A stretch of DNA of 64,000 nucleotides, from positions 1 to 64,000 of the forward strand of contig JAEZZO010000009.1 in the NCBI GenBank assembly GCA_023418475.1, written 5' to 3'. A model generated the notes under the pieces. The model had not been told where the DNA came from. It made no database searches and worked only from the letters and a program-made list of their open reading frames with translations. A program made the translations under genes and the position numbers. Below, in pieces: positions 25,846 to 36,262 of the stretch. Numbering within the stretch: position 1 is the first letter of the stretch; each line of letters starts with the position of its first letter. The DNA comes from Bacillota bacterium (GTDB taxonomy: Bacteria; Bacillota; Clostridia; Lachnospirales; Lachnospiraceae).

Positions 25846-26967
25846 ATGCTGTCATCCGTGAAACGTGTACTCTTAGTCCTTACTATCTTAACCATGGCGG
25901 CAATACTGGGGTTATATTTCTATTCCAAGGACAGAACTTATTATAATCGTAACAATGTAACAGGAAATACAACCGCAAATATCTACAATGGAGGATTATT
26001 CTGTGAAAAAGATAATGTTATCTATTTCAGCAATGACTACGATAACGGCAGTCTGTATTCCATGAGTTCTCTTATGGATAATATACATAAAATATCAAAC
26101 GACCAGGCTGTTTATATCAATGCAGACAATCATTATCTTTATTATGCACATGCTGTTGATATTACCCAGAAGCTTAACGATGTATATTCTCTCTTCCATA
26201 ACACCGGAATTCGCCGGATCAGCCATAATGGTTCCAATTTGAAGGTGATAACCGAAAAACCCAGTGCTTATCTCACTTTGAGAAATAATTATCTTTATTT
26301 TAACAGTTATGATGCTGATTCCGGCTTTAATCTATACCGATATAATATAGATGGCACGATGGATCGACTTCTTGAGAAGAAATTGGTAATTCCGACCGCT
26401 ATAACAGATAAAAATTTTCATTTTGTAGATCCGGAGAGTGATTATCGTATTCGTACTACGAATTTAGAGAGTTTTACTTCCCGTACGCAGAACAAAGGGT
26501 CCTTTGCTTATCCAGTTTATAAGGACGATTATATCTATTATATTGATCTTTCGAATCATAATCGGATCAGCCGGATGAATAAGGATGGTTCTAATCCAAC
26601 CGTTTTGGTAAAATCCTCCTGCAGCACGTATAATATAACGACCTCCGGGAAGTATCTTTATTATCAGGTAAATAACGGTAAGCAGAAATATCTTGGAAGA
26701 ATTAATCTTGCGACATTAAAAAAGGAAGTTGTGAAGAAGGGGAATTATAAACAAATACACATAACAAAGTATTATGTGTTTTTTAAGGACTATAATAATA
26801 AAAACATATATGTACTAGCTGCTGATGATAAGGGCACTCCGGCTGTTTTTGATACAACTCCCCCAGTCACCGTCACTCCGGGCATCACACCTTCCTCTGC
26901 ACCTACGACACCACCTGCTGCTTCCGTTGCACCTACGACTCCACCCACTCCTACCGGAGCTCCGTAA
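25846..26967 (+). CDS. DUF5050-like membrane-anchored beta-propeller protein
   Basis: This 373-residue protein has an N-terminal signal anchor (VLLVLTILTMAAILGLYFYS) and then repeated blades with a YLYY/YIYY-type pattern (NHYLYYAHAV, NNYLYFNSYD, DDYIYYIDLSNHNRISRMNK, GKYLYYQVNN), as in DUF5050 proteins. The C-terminal 45 residues are Pro/Thr/Ala-rich (VTPGITPSSAPTTPP-type), like a wall-spanning linker. AAGGAGG precedes the ATG. The stop overlaps the end of convergent folC by 17 bases. It is probably extracytoplasmic; no binding partner is evident. Confidence 0.8.
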   Translation: MLSSVKRVLLVLTILTMAAILGLYFYSKDRTYYNRNNVTGNTTANIYNGGLFCEKDNVIYFSNDYDNGSLYSMSSLMDNIHKISNDQAVYINADNHYLYYAHAVDITQKLNDVYSLFHNTGIRRISHNGSNLKVITEKPSAYLTLRNNYLYFNSYDADSGFNLYRYNIDGTMDRLLEKKLVIPTAITDKNFHFVDPESDYRIRTTNLESFTSRTQNKGSFAYPVYKDDYIYYIDLSNHNRISRMNKDGSNPTVLVKSSCSTYNITTSGKYLYYQVNNGKQKYLGRINLATLKKEVVKKGNYKQIHITKYYVFFKDYNNKNIYVLAADDKGTPAVFDTTPPVTVTPGITPSSAPTTPPAASVAPTTPPTPTGAP

Positions 26968-28387
26968 GGTGTTTGCAAAGTTCACCAAGATAGGACAGGG
27001 AGCCAAAAGCCAGTATAACATCCTCCTGATCCGCTTTTTCATAAGCTGTTTTCAGTGCCTTGCTTACTGTAACTGTATCAATTACTTCTCCGTCCGTATA
27101 TTTTTCTGCCTCTTTGGCTAACAAATGAGAATCAAGGCTCCTGCTGTTCTGAGGTCTTACGGTTAGTATGATCTTAGCATAAGGGGCTGTTATTTTTAAA
27201 ATTTTATGGTAATCCTTATCAGCAAGTACTCCCAGAATGAATATCAGCTTCCGGTTTGGGAAATAGCGCTTTATGGATTTTTCCAGTTCATATGCCGCAG
27301 CCTCATTATGTGCCCCGTCAATAATAAAGTAAGGATTTTTCGCCAGCAATTCAAAACGTCCCTTCCACCTTGTCTTATTAAGTCCATAAACAATACTGCT
27401 ATCTTTGATACCATACCCTAAGGCTCTTAACACCTTCGCGGTCTGTATTGCTAAGATTGCATTATCTATCTGATATTCTCCAAGCAGACCTATCGTATAC
27501 CTCTGATTCTGATAGGTGAAGCTTGTTTCATACGGCGAATACCTGATCTCTTTGGCTTCCTCCGTAATAGTAATCAGTTTACTGTCAAGCTCATCGCAAA
27601 CCCTCTCTAATACTCTACATACCTGAGAATTACGGTTACCAGTCACAGCCGGAGAAGCTTTCTTAATAATCCCTGCCTTTTCGCCGGCTATCTGTTCCAG
27701 CGTATCACCAAGAAACTGCATATGATCCATACTGACAGAAGTAATTACGGAACAGACCGGTTTACGTATGACGTTCGTAGCATCCAGTCGGCCGCCCATA
27801 CCCACCTCGATCACTGCAAAATCCACCTGTTCACAAACCATATATAAGAAAGCCATCGCCGTTTCGATCTCAAATGACGTAGGGTGAGAATAGCCGTCTC
27901 TGGCCATTGCTTCGCAGATTGGTTGTATTCTCTCCACGGCAGCGGCAACTCCTCTTTCCGTTATATAGTCAGTGATAATTGAATCGGAAGTACTGTCACT
28001 TTCTAAGTTTCTATCCATGTATTCCTGGTTTTTTGATACAGCCATATTAACTATTCTGCCTAAGTCTTCTCTTATTTCATCTGCAATACAGATGGGTCCT
28101 GTCGCTGTATTATCCTTCCTTGTATGCCTGCTGATTTGAACACGTTCCCGATATGTAAAAACAGCCGGTGAGATATATCTTCCGACAAGATAACCTTCTT
28201 CTGCTAAAATAGTAGAAAGAAAAGCCGCAGTGGAACCTTTGCCATTGGTTCCAGCCACATGAATAACTTTCAAATGATCTTGCGGATTATCCAGTCTTTT
28301 TAATAGTTCGGTAATCACCTCAAGTCCCAGTTTACTTCCATATTGGTTTGAGCTGTCTATAAATTCTCTTGCTTCTTCGTAAGTCAT
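26951..28387 (-). CDS. folC: Folylpolyglutamate / dihydrofolate synthase
   Basis: This 478-residue Mur-ligase-family enzyme adds glutamate to folates. Motifs are the P-loop HVAGTNGKGSTAAFL, the omega-loop region VIEVGMGGRLDATNVI, HMQFLGDTLEQIAGEKAGII and the C-terminal FIIDGAHNEAA. It is somewhat longer than the usual 430 residues because of an insertion around residues 95-145 that is rich in charged residues and Asn/Thr/Ser. Its end overlaps the convergent DUF5050 gene. No other folate genes are nearby. Confidence 0.93.
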   Translation of the reverse strand: MTYEEAREFIDSSNQYGSKLGLEVITELLKRLDNPQDHLKVIHVAGTNGKGSTAAFLSTILAEEGYLVGRYISPAVFTYRERVQISRHTRKDNTATGPICIADEIREDLGRIVNMAVSKNQEYMDRNLESDSTSDSIITDYITERGVAAAVERIQPICEAMARDGYSHPTSFEIETAMAFLYMVCEQVDFAVIEVGMGGRLDATNVIRKPVCSVITSVSMDHMQFLGDTLEQIAGEKAGIIKKASPAVTGNRNSQVCRVLERVCDELDSKLITITEEAKEIRYSPYETSFTYQNQRYTIGLLGEYQIDNAILAIQTAKVLRALGYGIKDSSIVYGLNKTRWKGRFELLAKNPYFIIDGAHNEAAAYELEKSIKRYFPNRKLIFILGVLADKDYHKILKITAPYAKIILTVRPQNSRSLDSHLLAKEAEKYTDGEVIDTVTVSKALKTAYEKADQEDVILAFGSLSYLGELCKHLTELR

Positions 28388-28573
28388 ATATTATTTCATC
28401 TTCCTTTTGCATCTATTCTTAAGACCTTTCTGCTGCTTTGGCTATGCGATTAAACACTTCCAAACAGGATGCCGCAAAGCGGGCATCTCAAATAATCAGT
28501 GAAGAAGCCTGGAATTAGCACCCTGTGTTCATTCCGGGGTTCTTCTTAGTGTGAAGATGCTTTTTCTCCACAC

Positions 28574-29788
28574 TTATTTCTCATTTACCACCTGAAAAAT
28601 GAAAAATTTTAAGTAATAGGATTCATCTGCTGCCCACAAAATAGGATGATCCGGGGCTTGTGTACGATATTCCACCTGACGAATTCTCTTCTTAACATTC
28701 CTTGCTGCCTGGCCGATTGTCTCTGTAAAAAGCTCCGGTGTCATAAAATGTGAACAAGAACAGGTAGCCAGATAGCCCCCGTCCTTCACAAGCTTCATGG
28801 CTCTCAGATTAATCTCACGATAACCCTTTATAGCATTTTTGACAGAATTCTTTGATTTTGTAAAAGCAGGTGGATCAAGAATAACCACGTCAAACAATTC
28901 CCCCTGTCTCTCATATTCCGGCAAAAGCTCAAATACATCCGCGCCAAGGAAACGGACTGTATCGGATAATCCGTTCAGTGCTGCATTCTCTGTTGCCTGA
29001 GCTACTCCAAGCTCTGAGGCATCCACACCGATGACTTCCTTCGCTCCGGCCTTACCCGCATTAAGGGCAAAGGATCCCGTATGGGTAAAGCAGTCAAGAA
29101 CTCTGGCTTCCTTACAAAGTCTGGCTACCGCTGCGCGGTTATACTTTTGATCTAAGAAAAATCCGGTTTTTTGTCCTTCTGCGATATCCACATAATATTT
29201 TACACCATTTTCGATGATTTCCACCTTGGTATCAAAAGGTTCTCCCAGAAAACCCTTCACCCGCTCCATTCCTTCATTGGTACGTACCTTGGCATCACTT
29301 CGTTCGTAAACGCCTCTGATATTAATATGATCCTTCGCAAGAAGGTCTTTTAATAAATCAAGGATTTCTTCCTTTCTTCGGTCTATTCCCAGTGCAAGAG
29401 ACTGCACTACTAATACATCGGAGAATTTATCAACCACTAATCCGGGAAGAAAATCGGCTTCACCAAATATTATTCTGCAGCTGTCCGTATCCACTGTTTT
29501 CTTTCTGTATTCCCAGGCTGTCTTAACTCTTTCCTTTAGAAAAGCATGGTCTATCTCCTGTCCCTTCACTCTGGACATAATTCTTACAGTAATTTTCGAA
29601 TTCGTATTAATAAAACCGCAGCCCAGATAATAATCGTCAAAATCATGTACATAAACCAGATCCCCATTTTCATATGTTCCGGTTATCGTATCAATTTCAT
29701 TATCGTATATCCAAAGGCCTCCGCTTTTTAGGGAACGACCCTCCCCTTTTTTTATTTTTACTACTGCCTTTTCTCTATTCATGAACAT
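28574..29788 (-). CDS. Class I rRNA methyltransferase, RlmI-like (PUA + SAM domain)
   Basis: This 404-residue protein has an N-terminal PUA domain (about 1-75, KSGGLWIYDNEIDTI) and a C-terminal SAM methyltransferase. Motifs are GQKTGFFLDQKYNRAAV, VLDCFTHTGSFALNAGKAGA, VVILDPPAFTKSK and ATCSCSHFM. This matches the RlmI/YwbD group, which makes 5-methylcytosine in 23S rRNA. The longest frame opens at 29842, but AAAAGGAGAA precedes the ATG at 29788. A second Met two codons later is also possible. Confidence 0.88.
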   Translation of the reverse strand: MFMNREKAVVKIKKGEGRSLKSGGLWIYDNEIDTITGTYENGDLVYVHDFDDYYLGCGFINTNSKITVRIMSRVKGQEIDHAFLKERVKTAWEYRKKTVDTDSCRIIFGEADFLPGLVVDKFSDVLVVQSLALGIDRRKEEILDLLKDLLAKDHINIRGVYERSDAKVRTNEGMERVKGFLGEPFDTKVEIIENGVKYYVDIAEGQKTGFFLDQKYNRAAVARLCKEARVLDCFTHTGSFALNAGKAGAKEVIGVDASELGVAQATENAALNGLSDTVRFLGADVFELLPEYERQGELFDVVILDPPAFTKSKNSVKNAIKGYREINLRAMKLVKDGGYLATCSCSHFMTPELFTETIGQAARNVKKRIRQVEYRTQAPDHPILWAADESYYLKFFIFQVVNEK

Positions 29789-29971
29789 TATTCTCCTTTT
29801 CCTAAAGTAAATAGAACAATTACACAACATAATAATTATCAAAATTGTGCACGCAGAAGGTACATATTCCCCCGCTCCTTCCGCTTATGATTCGCTTCGT
29901 AGCGTATACCTTCTGTGTACACAATGATATTGATTACCGAATTTCTCAATAATGTAACCCGCATAATTGAA

Positions 29972-30427
29972 TTATTTATGTTTTACTGTATCTGTTCCCT
30001 GCGTAAATACATAGAGCTTACTAAGTATATAATTAAGTATAATCACGACAACTGCCAGAATTGCCTTGACCACCAGGTTATTATAGCCGCATATCTCCAC
30101 AAAAACAAGAATACCCAATTCTTCTACTAAGAAGGTTACAATTCTTGCTCCAAAGAATTTCGTGATTTTAATCGCTTCCCCCTTAACCGTCTCCTTCTCC
30201 TGCAGAAATACCAGCTTTGCATTGATTACATACGCAAAAGCTACTGCCAGAACCCAGGCAATGGCATTCGCGATCAGATCTTCTACCCCCATTATATTAC
30301 AGATGATATGAAAACTGATATAGTTTACCAGGGTTGTAAGTACACCTGCAATTGTATAAGCAATAAATTCACGACTGAATACAATCCGTATCATTTTCTT
30401 TGTAAAAGCTTTGAGTGAATTCTTCAT
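29972..30427 (-). CDS. GtrA-family small membrane protein
   Basis: This 151-residue protein has four predicted membrane segments and the GtrA signature: FIAYTIAGVLTTLVNYISFH at the start of TM1, and NAKLVF after TM2. GtrA proteins are linked to flipping or transfer of lipid-linked sugars for wall polysaccharide or glycoprotein decoration. It lies about 100 bases after the DUF5057 gene at the end of the pilus operon, which raises the idea of glycosylation of surface proteins, but no glycosyltransferase is adjacent. GGAGATTTAC supports the ATG at 30427 over an upstream in-frame Met. Confidence 0.85.
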   Translation of the reverse strand: MKNSLKAFTKKMIRIVFSREFIAYTIAGVLTTLVNYISFHIICNIMGVEDLIANAIAWVLAVAFAYVINAKLVFLQEKETVKGEAIKITKFFGARIVTFLVEELGILVFVEICGYNNLVVKAILAVVVIILNYILSKLYVFTQGTDTVKHK

Positions 30428-30530
30428 GTAAATCTCCGTTCTGTCACAGTCCCTTATCACCGGGTGTTTTACATATCTTCTAAAGTGTTTCTACGATCTT
30501 CACTTATCATCAGAATACGTAAAGCAATCC

Positions 30531-33500
30531 TTAGTCTAGCCGGAACATGCTCCTTCTTAGTAATTTTACTGATGTGGACGCCTTCTCGGTATCAGAAACC
30601 TTCGCGGTAATCGTTATATCCCTGCTGCTTAAGCTATTTATAACAGATGCGGGAATACTTATATAATAGCTGCCGTTTGCAACAGTCTTCTCCCCTGGCT
30701 TATAGCCTGGTTCTGCCTCTTCCTCCGTAGTCGTGGCAGGATATATCCTGTCATTTTTTATACTGATACTGTTTCCATCTGCATCCGTTATCTGGATTGT
30801 GCATACGTCAGATACATGCTCCACTTTAAACTGTAGTTTTATATTCTCTGCAGCTGCAAGATAATTTGCTTCCTTTCCCGGACGATCTGTTTCATCATAA
30901 TCAATATCAATATATAGATATTGTAACCCATTGTCAACATTTTTAACAAGATCTTCATTGATAATAGATATTGCAACCGGATCGGGAGCATAATTAATCA
31001 TGGTATCTTGCATTGTCTGCTTTCTTTCTTTGTTCTTTGCATTGATGGTAAGCTTATGGCTGCCTATTAATTCAGTAACCGGTATTTTGACCGCATAGCT
31101 TCCGTTGCTTATGTTCGACAGATCAGTAACCCTCGTCAGTTCTCCCAAAGAGGATACTTTATAAATTTCTTTATTCCAATTGCCTGTCGTTGAAGTGCTG
31201 CCATTCCATAACAATGATAAATCCATATGCGAAGAGCTGCTTGTAATCTCAAAAATAAAGGGTATTTCTGTCTTTGTTCCTACATCGGTTTTTGTTAAGG
31301 TGATTACATTGCCAACCGGAGGAGGGTTCTTCATTGCGATCACCGGAGCCTTGGCAAGAATACGCCCCGAGGTCTTATAGGTAGCAATAATCGTATTAAT
31401 GAATAATTTAATCTCACTGTCATTACCAGCTATATCCGCTTGTTTTAACTGTATTCCTGTAAAATATATTTTACCCATATTAAACAGATAATAATTATTC
31501 TTTGTGTCATTTGGAGAAGTACTGTAGATACCGGTATAGGTATTTGCTGTCGTATCCATAACCAATCCTTGTGAACGCACGATGGGACTTCTCTCATCGG
31601 ATAGTGCATACCATCCTATCAACGGAGCATCCGATGTGATGCGGCTGTAGTCTATTGTTGCATCCTCCTCATAGGAATTATCCGAAATCCGGATAGCTTT
31701 TCCAATTTTATAAGGATACTGGGTATCCGGCCCTTCATTTGTTTTTGTCAAGAAGGTTGTTTGATAGGTTGCTTCCTGGTTGAGTACACTAATTAGGCCA
31801 CCTGGCTTAAAGTCAAAAATGTAATAAGGAAAGGTTGTATCCGGTGAGGTTATCCTGCATAATTTTGGATAGGTCTTTAGATTTACAAACAGGTTCGTGC
31901 TAAAATACGAAGACTGATTACTTTGGTTAACCGCACCTTTGGTAAATACGATACCCAAGCCTTTGGCTATTTCAGCCTTTATATTCTTTAATGCACCATT
32001 TTCATTCGTAATCTGGTCTGACTGGTTATCCAATATTAATACATGATAATCTGCCAGTCTGTTTGCCGTTGCTGCCGTTGCGTCTGTATAAGGTTGGCTC
32101 TTATACTGCTCCAGAAAATCCTTCACGGACATCGTATGAAACACAAGATCATAATCCATGAGCTTTCCTGCTTCCGCACCGGTAAAAAGTGGTTCACTTC
32201 CATAACCCGCATACTTTCTGATCAGACTCGCACTGTCATTCACTTTATTCTCCAGAGAATATGCGTTTGTATCCGTAGTGGGATTATCTGTAATCTGAAG
32301 GATATTAATTGCCTCACGCCTTGTACAGGCCGCGTATCCTGTTATCTCACTTCTAATCTCCGTATCATGCAATTCTCCGTCAGCATCTTCGTACTGCCTG
32401 ACTACCTTCACCTGCCACTGGTATACACCATTATACTTGGACATATCATAACTGTATAAGTACGCTTTAAACTTACTTTCTGTCAACCCCGTATTGGAGG
32501 AACCATCCGAGGGAACAGCCGTTAATTCTTCACCACTGCTAAAAATTCCATCCTCATTATAATCAAGGTAAAGATAAGCGTTATATTTTATGGTTCTGTC
32601 CGCAACCAGATCTCTGGGCAATATGGCAAATTCAATATTTAAAATATCGGTTGCAGGATCGACATAGATATAATTATATTCGGAGCCTGCTGTCAGAATA
32701 GGCTGCACCATACGGATCATCGGCCGGACGATATCAATTGCAGCCATTAAATTAGCCATAAATTGTATACGGCTATCGGTATCTTTTTTGTAATTATAAT
32801 AGTTTAGAACATTTCTGGGCGGTGTGCTGCCTATCGCTGTCTGAAGAAAGCGGTATAAGTTCGTATCATTCCTGACACAAGTAAGCGTATAGATACTGTT
32901 TTCTAGGACGATAGGGTATCCTGCTTTCAGGAAGTTCTTCATTTCGTTCTGTTTTTGCTGCGAAATATCATTCCCTGCGCTGTAAAGGGGGCCCTTTATA
33001 TTGTCTCCCTTATTGTAATAGCTTCCGTTGTATGCGCTATTATTAAATAAAGTTTTATAAGTTTTTATACCATCTAGATCAGTTGAGGTTTCTTCAGCAC
33101 GATTAAATCTTCCGACACCTCCTCCGATGTAAATCATATCATAATGCGTATTAATATCGAGGATACTGCTGTTAAATTCCGCACTGGTCATACTTGTGAT
33201 CTCTACACTCTTACTATATCCTGCCATGATAGTTTTAATATTACTCTCTGAGACAGCATAATCCGCCGTAGGCTCAATATTAAGCACACTAATGTAGGTT
33301 CTTAAGTTACTGCCGCTTGTTCCATTCTCACCACCAGGATTGGAAGAGCCTCCACTGCCGGAATTCCCATATCCGGTTCCTTTGTTGGTAATCAACTGGA
33401 GGCAATTTGCTATACTGATAGAGGCAGGAACCACTCCGCCATTTTGAGATGCTGCGTAGATTTTGGCAGCTTCAATTGCATCCGGTGGTAATTGACTTAA

Positions 33501-35486
33501 TGCCGTCATATACTTATCCGTAAAGATATCCTGGCCGTTAATCGTTAGAACATTTGCTATGATATCCGTGGGGGTTGCAGTTACATTAAAATTTGGTATA
33601 TTTTTCTTTAAAAGGGCCTGGCCCTCATCCGTCCAAGCCTTCAGAGTAGTAATTAGTTTACCGCTGTCATCATACATATACGGACAGAAAGTATTACCAT
33701 TCCAGAAGGTATATTCAATCGCAGCGGTTTCACCTGTTGCAGTACTGTCAGGTCGTCTAAAACTGCCTGTCGTTCCTGTTGAATTGTAAGAACTACTTAC
33801 TGTATCAATATGATAGGGGGCTCCTTCTTTTAAAAACATTTTATAAAACTGTACCGGATCTCTCTGGTATACCATAATAAATAGCTTCGCCATATTTACA
33901 ACCGTCGCAGAAGAATTGCTCCAACTAAAGCTTACTGTAACGTTCTTTCTATATGGCGCATAAAAAATTGCGTTTGGATCATTCGGATCGATTACACTAT
34001 TTATTGCCCTTGAAAAGAATTTATAATCAAATAATATTGCTGCCCGGTAACCGCCAAGTGATCCGTCCGCTTTCACTCCGACTACACGGTTGAATATTTT
34101 CATGGTGCTGCTCCAGCTAAGGTCATCGGTAGCAAAGTTAAGCTTTGATTTCACAGTATCAAACTTTTGCTCCGGGTGCAGTCTCAGATAATCGATCATC
34201 TTCTGATTCTTCGTCTCATACAAATTCATATAGGCATAATTGTGACCATAATTGTCATTGATATAGAACATATTCGCCCTGCTAAGCAGTGATTGATTTT
34301 CCGCCTTATTTAACTCCGAAGGGGTCATGGTGATAACCTTAACCTTATAATTCCTACAGTTATCCGCTGAAATCCCCAGTGTAAAGCGTTTGAAAAATTC
34401 ATTGTTCACTAAGGTAACATTATAATTCATTTCATAATATTTCTCAAATTTCTGTCCCTTCACCCAGATCTTCTCATTACTCGTACCAGCATTTTCAACA
34501 TAAAAATTAAATGGTTTACGGAGTGCTTCTGTCTCAGCATCCACCCATACATAGGTATATTGATCTCCAGTACCTTTACTAAAGGTCATTCCGTTTGCTG
34601 CTTTGTTGTAATTACCACCTGAAGCTGCAGTATATTCCACACTCCAGGAATAGTGGCCCGTAAAATCATCGACAATCTGATAGTCCGACTGCATATAATA
34701 TAGTCTTGCTCCGGTAAGCGAGCGACTGAAAAGGACATCATACTCACCCTTCCCCTTATTCAAAGAAAATATTTTCGTTTCTACATTATAATCATAGTCA
34801 CCCTTATTCTCTGTATTTCTCGTAACACTGCAGGGTTCATAGCCGGCAGTCGTCGGCGCATTCGAGTCTGGTTTTCCATATAGAAAATAAGCATTTACAT
34901 TCTTCTCATTCGTCGTAAGCCAGCTATTTAAGTCATAAATGGCGGTGTTTTCCGTTTTCAGCTTCGCCTTATAGCTTCCTGTTCCATTCGCAACACGTTC
35001 AAAAACTGCCTGCCCCGTTACTGGCTGGTATTGCCCGCCATTATTACTTCCAACGTATTTAAAATATCCATTTTTCGTATAATAAGTTGTTCGTGGCTTA
35101 TAATTTGTATCGACATGACTCGTATCGACAATCGGTTTCTCCACGTAGGAATCATAGGGTGTAATGGCTCCGCCCAAAAAGCTCAGCTCACCGGGTGCAT
35201 TATATTTATTAAAAAGCTGCTGCTCAATCGGTTCCTCTCCCGCAACCAGATAACTTATCTCTGTCATTGCTTTATTCGGCACGATTTCCAGAACGATAAA
35301 CGGATCCTTCGTAGTCCCAGTCGGTGTAGTCTCGGGATCTCCTCCGATCTCTGTTTCCTTCCAGCCGGCATTATCTGCTTTTGCCTCGGTTCCAAACAAA
35401 TCCACGCTGTCCATGAAAACCGGAAGAATGATCGTAATCACAATAATAAATAATATCAGCAGTATACTTTTCAATCCCTTTTTCAT
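30531..35486 (-). CDS. Giant DUF5057 surface protein of the pilus operon
   Basis: This 1651-residue protein has an N-terminal signal or anchor (KSILLILFIIVITIILPVFM) and a family-typical start of the mature part (PFIVLEIVPNKAMTEISYLV). It is rich in Tyr, Asn, Ser and Thr and low in Cys. DUF5057-like blocks occupy the N-terminal and middle thirds, including a second EIVPNK-like region (TYISVLNIEPTADYAVSESN near 760) and a third (NILQITDNPTTDTNAYS near 1110). Immunoglobulin-like repeats seem to fill the last 300 residues. It has the strongest ribosome site of the cluster (AAAGGAGGTG). Its place after four prepilin genes suggests a pilus tip or adhesin role; this is inference. Confidence 0.8.
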   Translation of the reverse strand: MKKGLKSILLILFIIVITIILPVFMDSVDLFGTEAKADNAGWKETEIGGDPETTPTGTTKDPFIVLEIVPNKAMTEISYLVAGEEPIEQQLFNKYNAPGELSFLGGAITPYDSYVEKPIVDTSHVDTNYKPRTTYYTKNGYFKYVGSNNGGQYQPVTGQAVFERVANGTGSYKAKLKTENTAIYDLNSWLTTNEKNVNAYFLYGKPDSNAPTTAGYEPCSVTRNTENKGDYDYNVETKIFSLNKGKGEYDVLFSRSLTGARLYYMQSDYQIVDDFTGHYSWSVEYTAASGGNYNKAANGMTFSKGTGDQYTYVWVDAETEALRKPFNFYVENAGTSNEKIWVKGQKFEKYYEMNYNVTLVNNEFFKRFTLGISADNCRNYKVKVITMTPSELNKAENQSLLSRANMFYINDNYGHNYAYMNLYETKNQKMIDYLRLHPEQKFDTVKSKLNFATDDLSWSSTMKIFNRVVGVKADGSLGGYRAAILFDYKFFSRAINSVIDPNDPNAIFYAPYRKNVTVSFSWSNSSATVVNMAKLFIMVYQRDPVQFYKMFLKEGAPYHIDTVSSSYNSTGTTGSFRRPDSTATGETAAIEYTFWNGNTFCPYMYDDSGKLITTLKAWTDEGQALLKKNIPNFNVTATPTDIIANVLTINGQDIFTDKYMTALSQLPPDAIEAAKIYAASQNGGVVPASISIANCLQLITNKGTGYGNSGSGGSSNPGGENGTSGSNLRTYISVLNIEPTADYAVSESNIKTIMAGYSKSVEITSMTSAEFNSSILDINTHYDMIYIGGGVGRFNRAEETSTDLDGIKTYKTLFNNSAYNGSYYNKGDNIKGPLYSAGNDISQQKQNEMKNFLKAGYPIVLENSIYTLTCVRNDTNLYRFLQTAIGSTPPRNVLNYYNYKKDTDSRIQFMANLMAAIDIVRPMIRMVQPILTAGSEYNYIYVDPATDILNIEFAILPRDLVADRTIKYNAYLYLDYNEDGIFSSGEELTAVPSDGSSNTGLTESKFKAYLYSYDMSKYNGVYQWQVKVVRQYEDADGELHDTEIRSEITGYAACTRREAINILQITDNPTTDTNAYSLENKVNDSASLIRKYAGYGSEPLFTGAEAGKLMDYDLVFHTMSVKDFLEQYKSQPYTDATAATANRLADYHVLILDNQSDQITNENGALKNIKAEIAKGLGIVFTKGAVNQSNQSSYFSTNLFVNLKTYPKLCRITSPDTTFPYYIFDFKPGGLISVLNQEATYQTTFLTKTNEGPDTQYPYKIGKAIRISDNSYEEDATIDYSRITSDAPLIGWYALSDERSPIVRSQGLVMDTTANTYTGIYSTSPNDTKNNYYLFNMGKIYFTGIQLKQADIAGNDSEIKLFINTIIATYKTSGRILAKAPVIAMKNPPPVGNVITLTKTDVGTKTEIPFIFEITSSSSHMDLSLLWNGSTSTTGNWNKEIYKVSSLGELTRVTDLSNISNGSYAVKIPVTELIGSHKLTINAKNKERKQTMQDTMINYAPDPVAISIINEDLVKNVDNGLQYLYIDIDYDETDRPGKEANYLAAAENIKLQFKVEHVSDVCTIQITDADGNSISIKNDRIYPATTTEEEAEPGYKPGEKTVANGSYYISIPASVINSLSSRDITITAKVSDTEKASTSVKLLRRSMFRLD

Positions 35487-35718
35487 GCCAGCACCTCCTT
35501 TAAACCTTTCTAATCAGACAGTTACGAAACTATATTGTTCTTCAAATTGGATACATAGTAAGTATATATTTATTAATCCCAAGCATATACTTTCTATGGT
35601 TTACAAATAATTATCCATTACTTGGCTTTTACATCCGGATCCTAACTTTTCAATCAGAAATCCGGTCTTAGTAGTGTTCCGATTAAAGTCATATTCCTTA
35701 GCCGTACCTCCGGTAATC

Positions 35719-36249
35719 TCATGGATAATTTCGCAGATTTACTGTCTGGGTACTCAAAAAGTCATTATTGCCCAGCTGTAACTTCATACTGATTTTCTTA
35801 ATATTGTTCTTACCGGCTTGTGCATTTTCTATCGAAAATTCAGCCACATATTCTGCAAGCAGATTATCTGTCTCGCTGTAAGTTACTGTTTTATATTCCT
35901 CACTGGAGGTTGCAGCCAGTGTTACCAGATATATCTTTTGTTGATCTGCATCATAAATCAGAGCGAAATCGCAATTAGAGGCCACATCCGGATGATCAAT
36001 CTTATACCGGTATATATTACCAAGTTGATAAAAGTCTGAAGCTTCTTTGGCTTCCATCACGACATTTATGATCTGATTCATGGCCGTTTGCGCTTCCATC
36101 TGCAGATTAACATCATCATTTGTTTTTCTAAAAATCCGTAAAGCTGCACTGATAAAGGTAACTATCATAAATATTATAATTGCCGATATCGTCATGGAAA
36201 TAATCAGTTCGAATAAAGACATACCTTTATTGTCTAACCTTGTATGCAT
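35719..36249 (-). CDS. Prepilin-like minor pilin (PulJ/PilW type)
   Basis: This 176-residue protein has a class III prepilin leader: DNKG|MSLFELIISMTISAII, with the cleavage Gly and the essential Glu at mature position 5. The hydrophobic N-terminal helix leads to a globular domain. Length and order after a GspH-like pilin fit a PulJ-type minor pilin that helps prime the pilus. GGGAGTGAGCC precedes the ATG. It starts 13 bases after the preceding gene. Confidence 0.85.
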   Translation of the reverse strand: MHTRLDNKGMSLFELIISMTISAIIIFMIVTFISAALRIFRKTNDDVNLQMEAQTAMNQIINVVMEAKEASDFYQLGNIYRYKIDHPDVASNCDFALIYDADQQKIYLVTLAATSSEEYKTVTYSETDNLLAEYVAEFSIENAQAGKNNIKKISMKLQLGNNDFLSTQTVNLRNYP

Positions 36250-36262
36250 GGCTCACTCCCCA

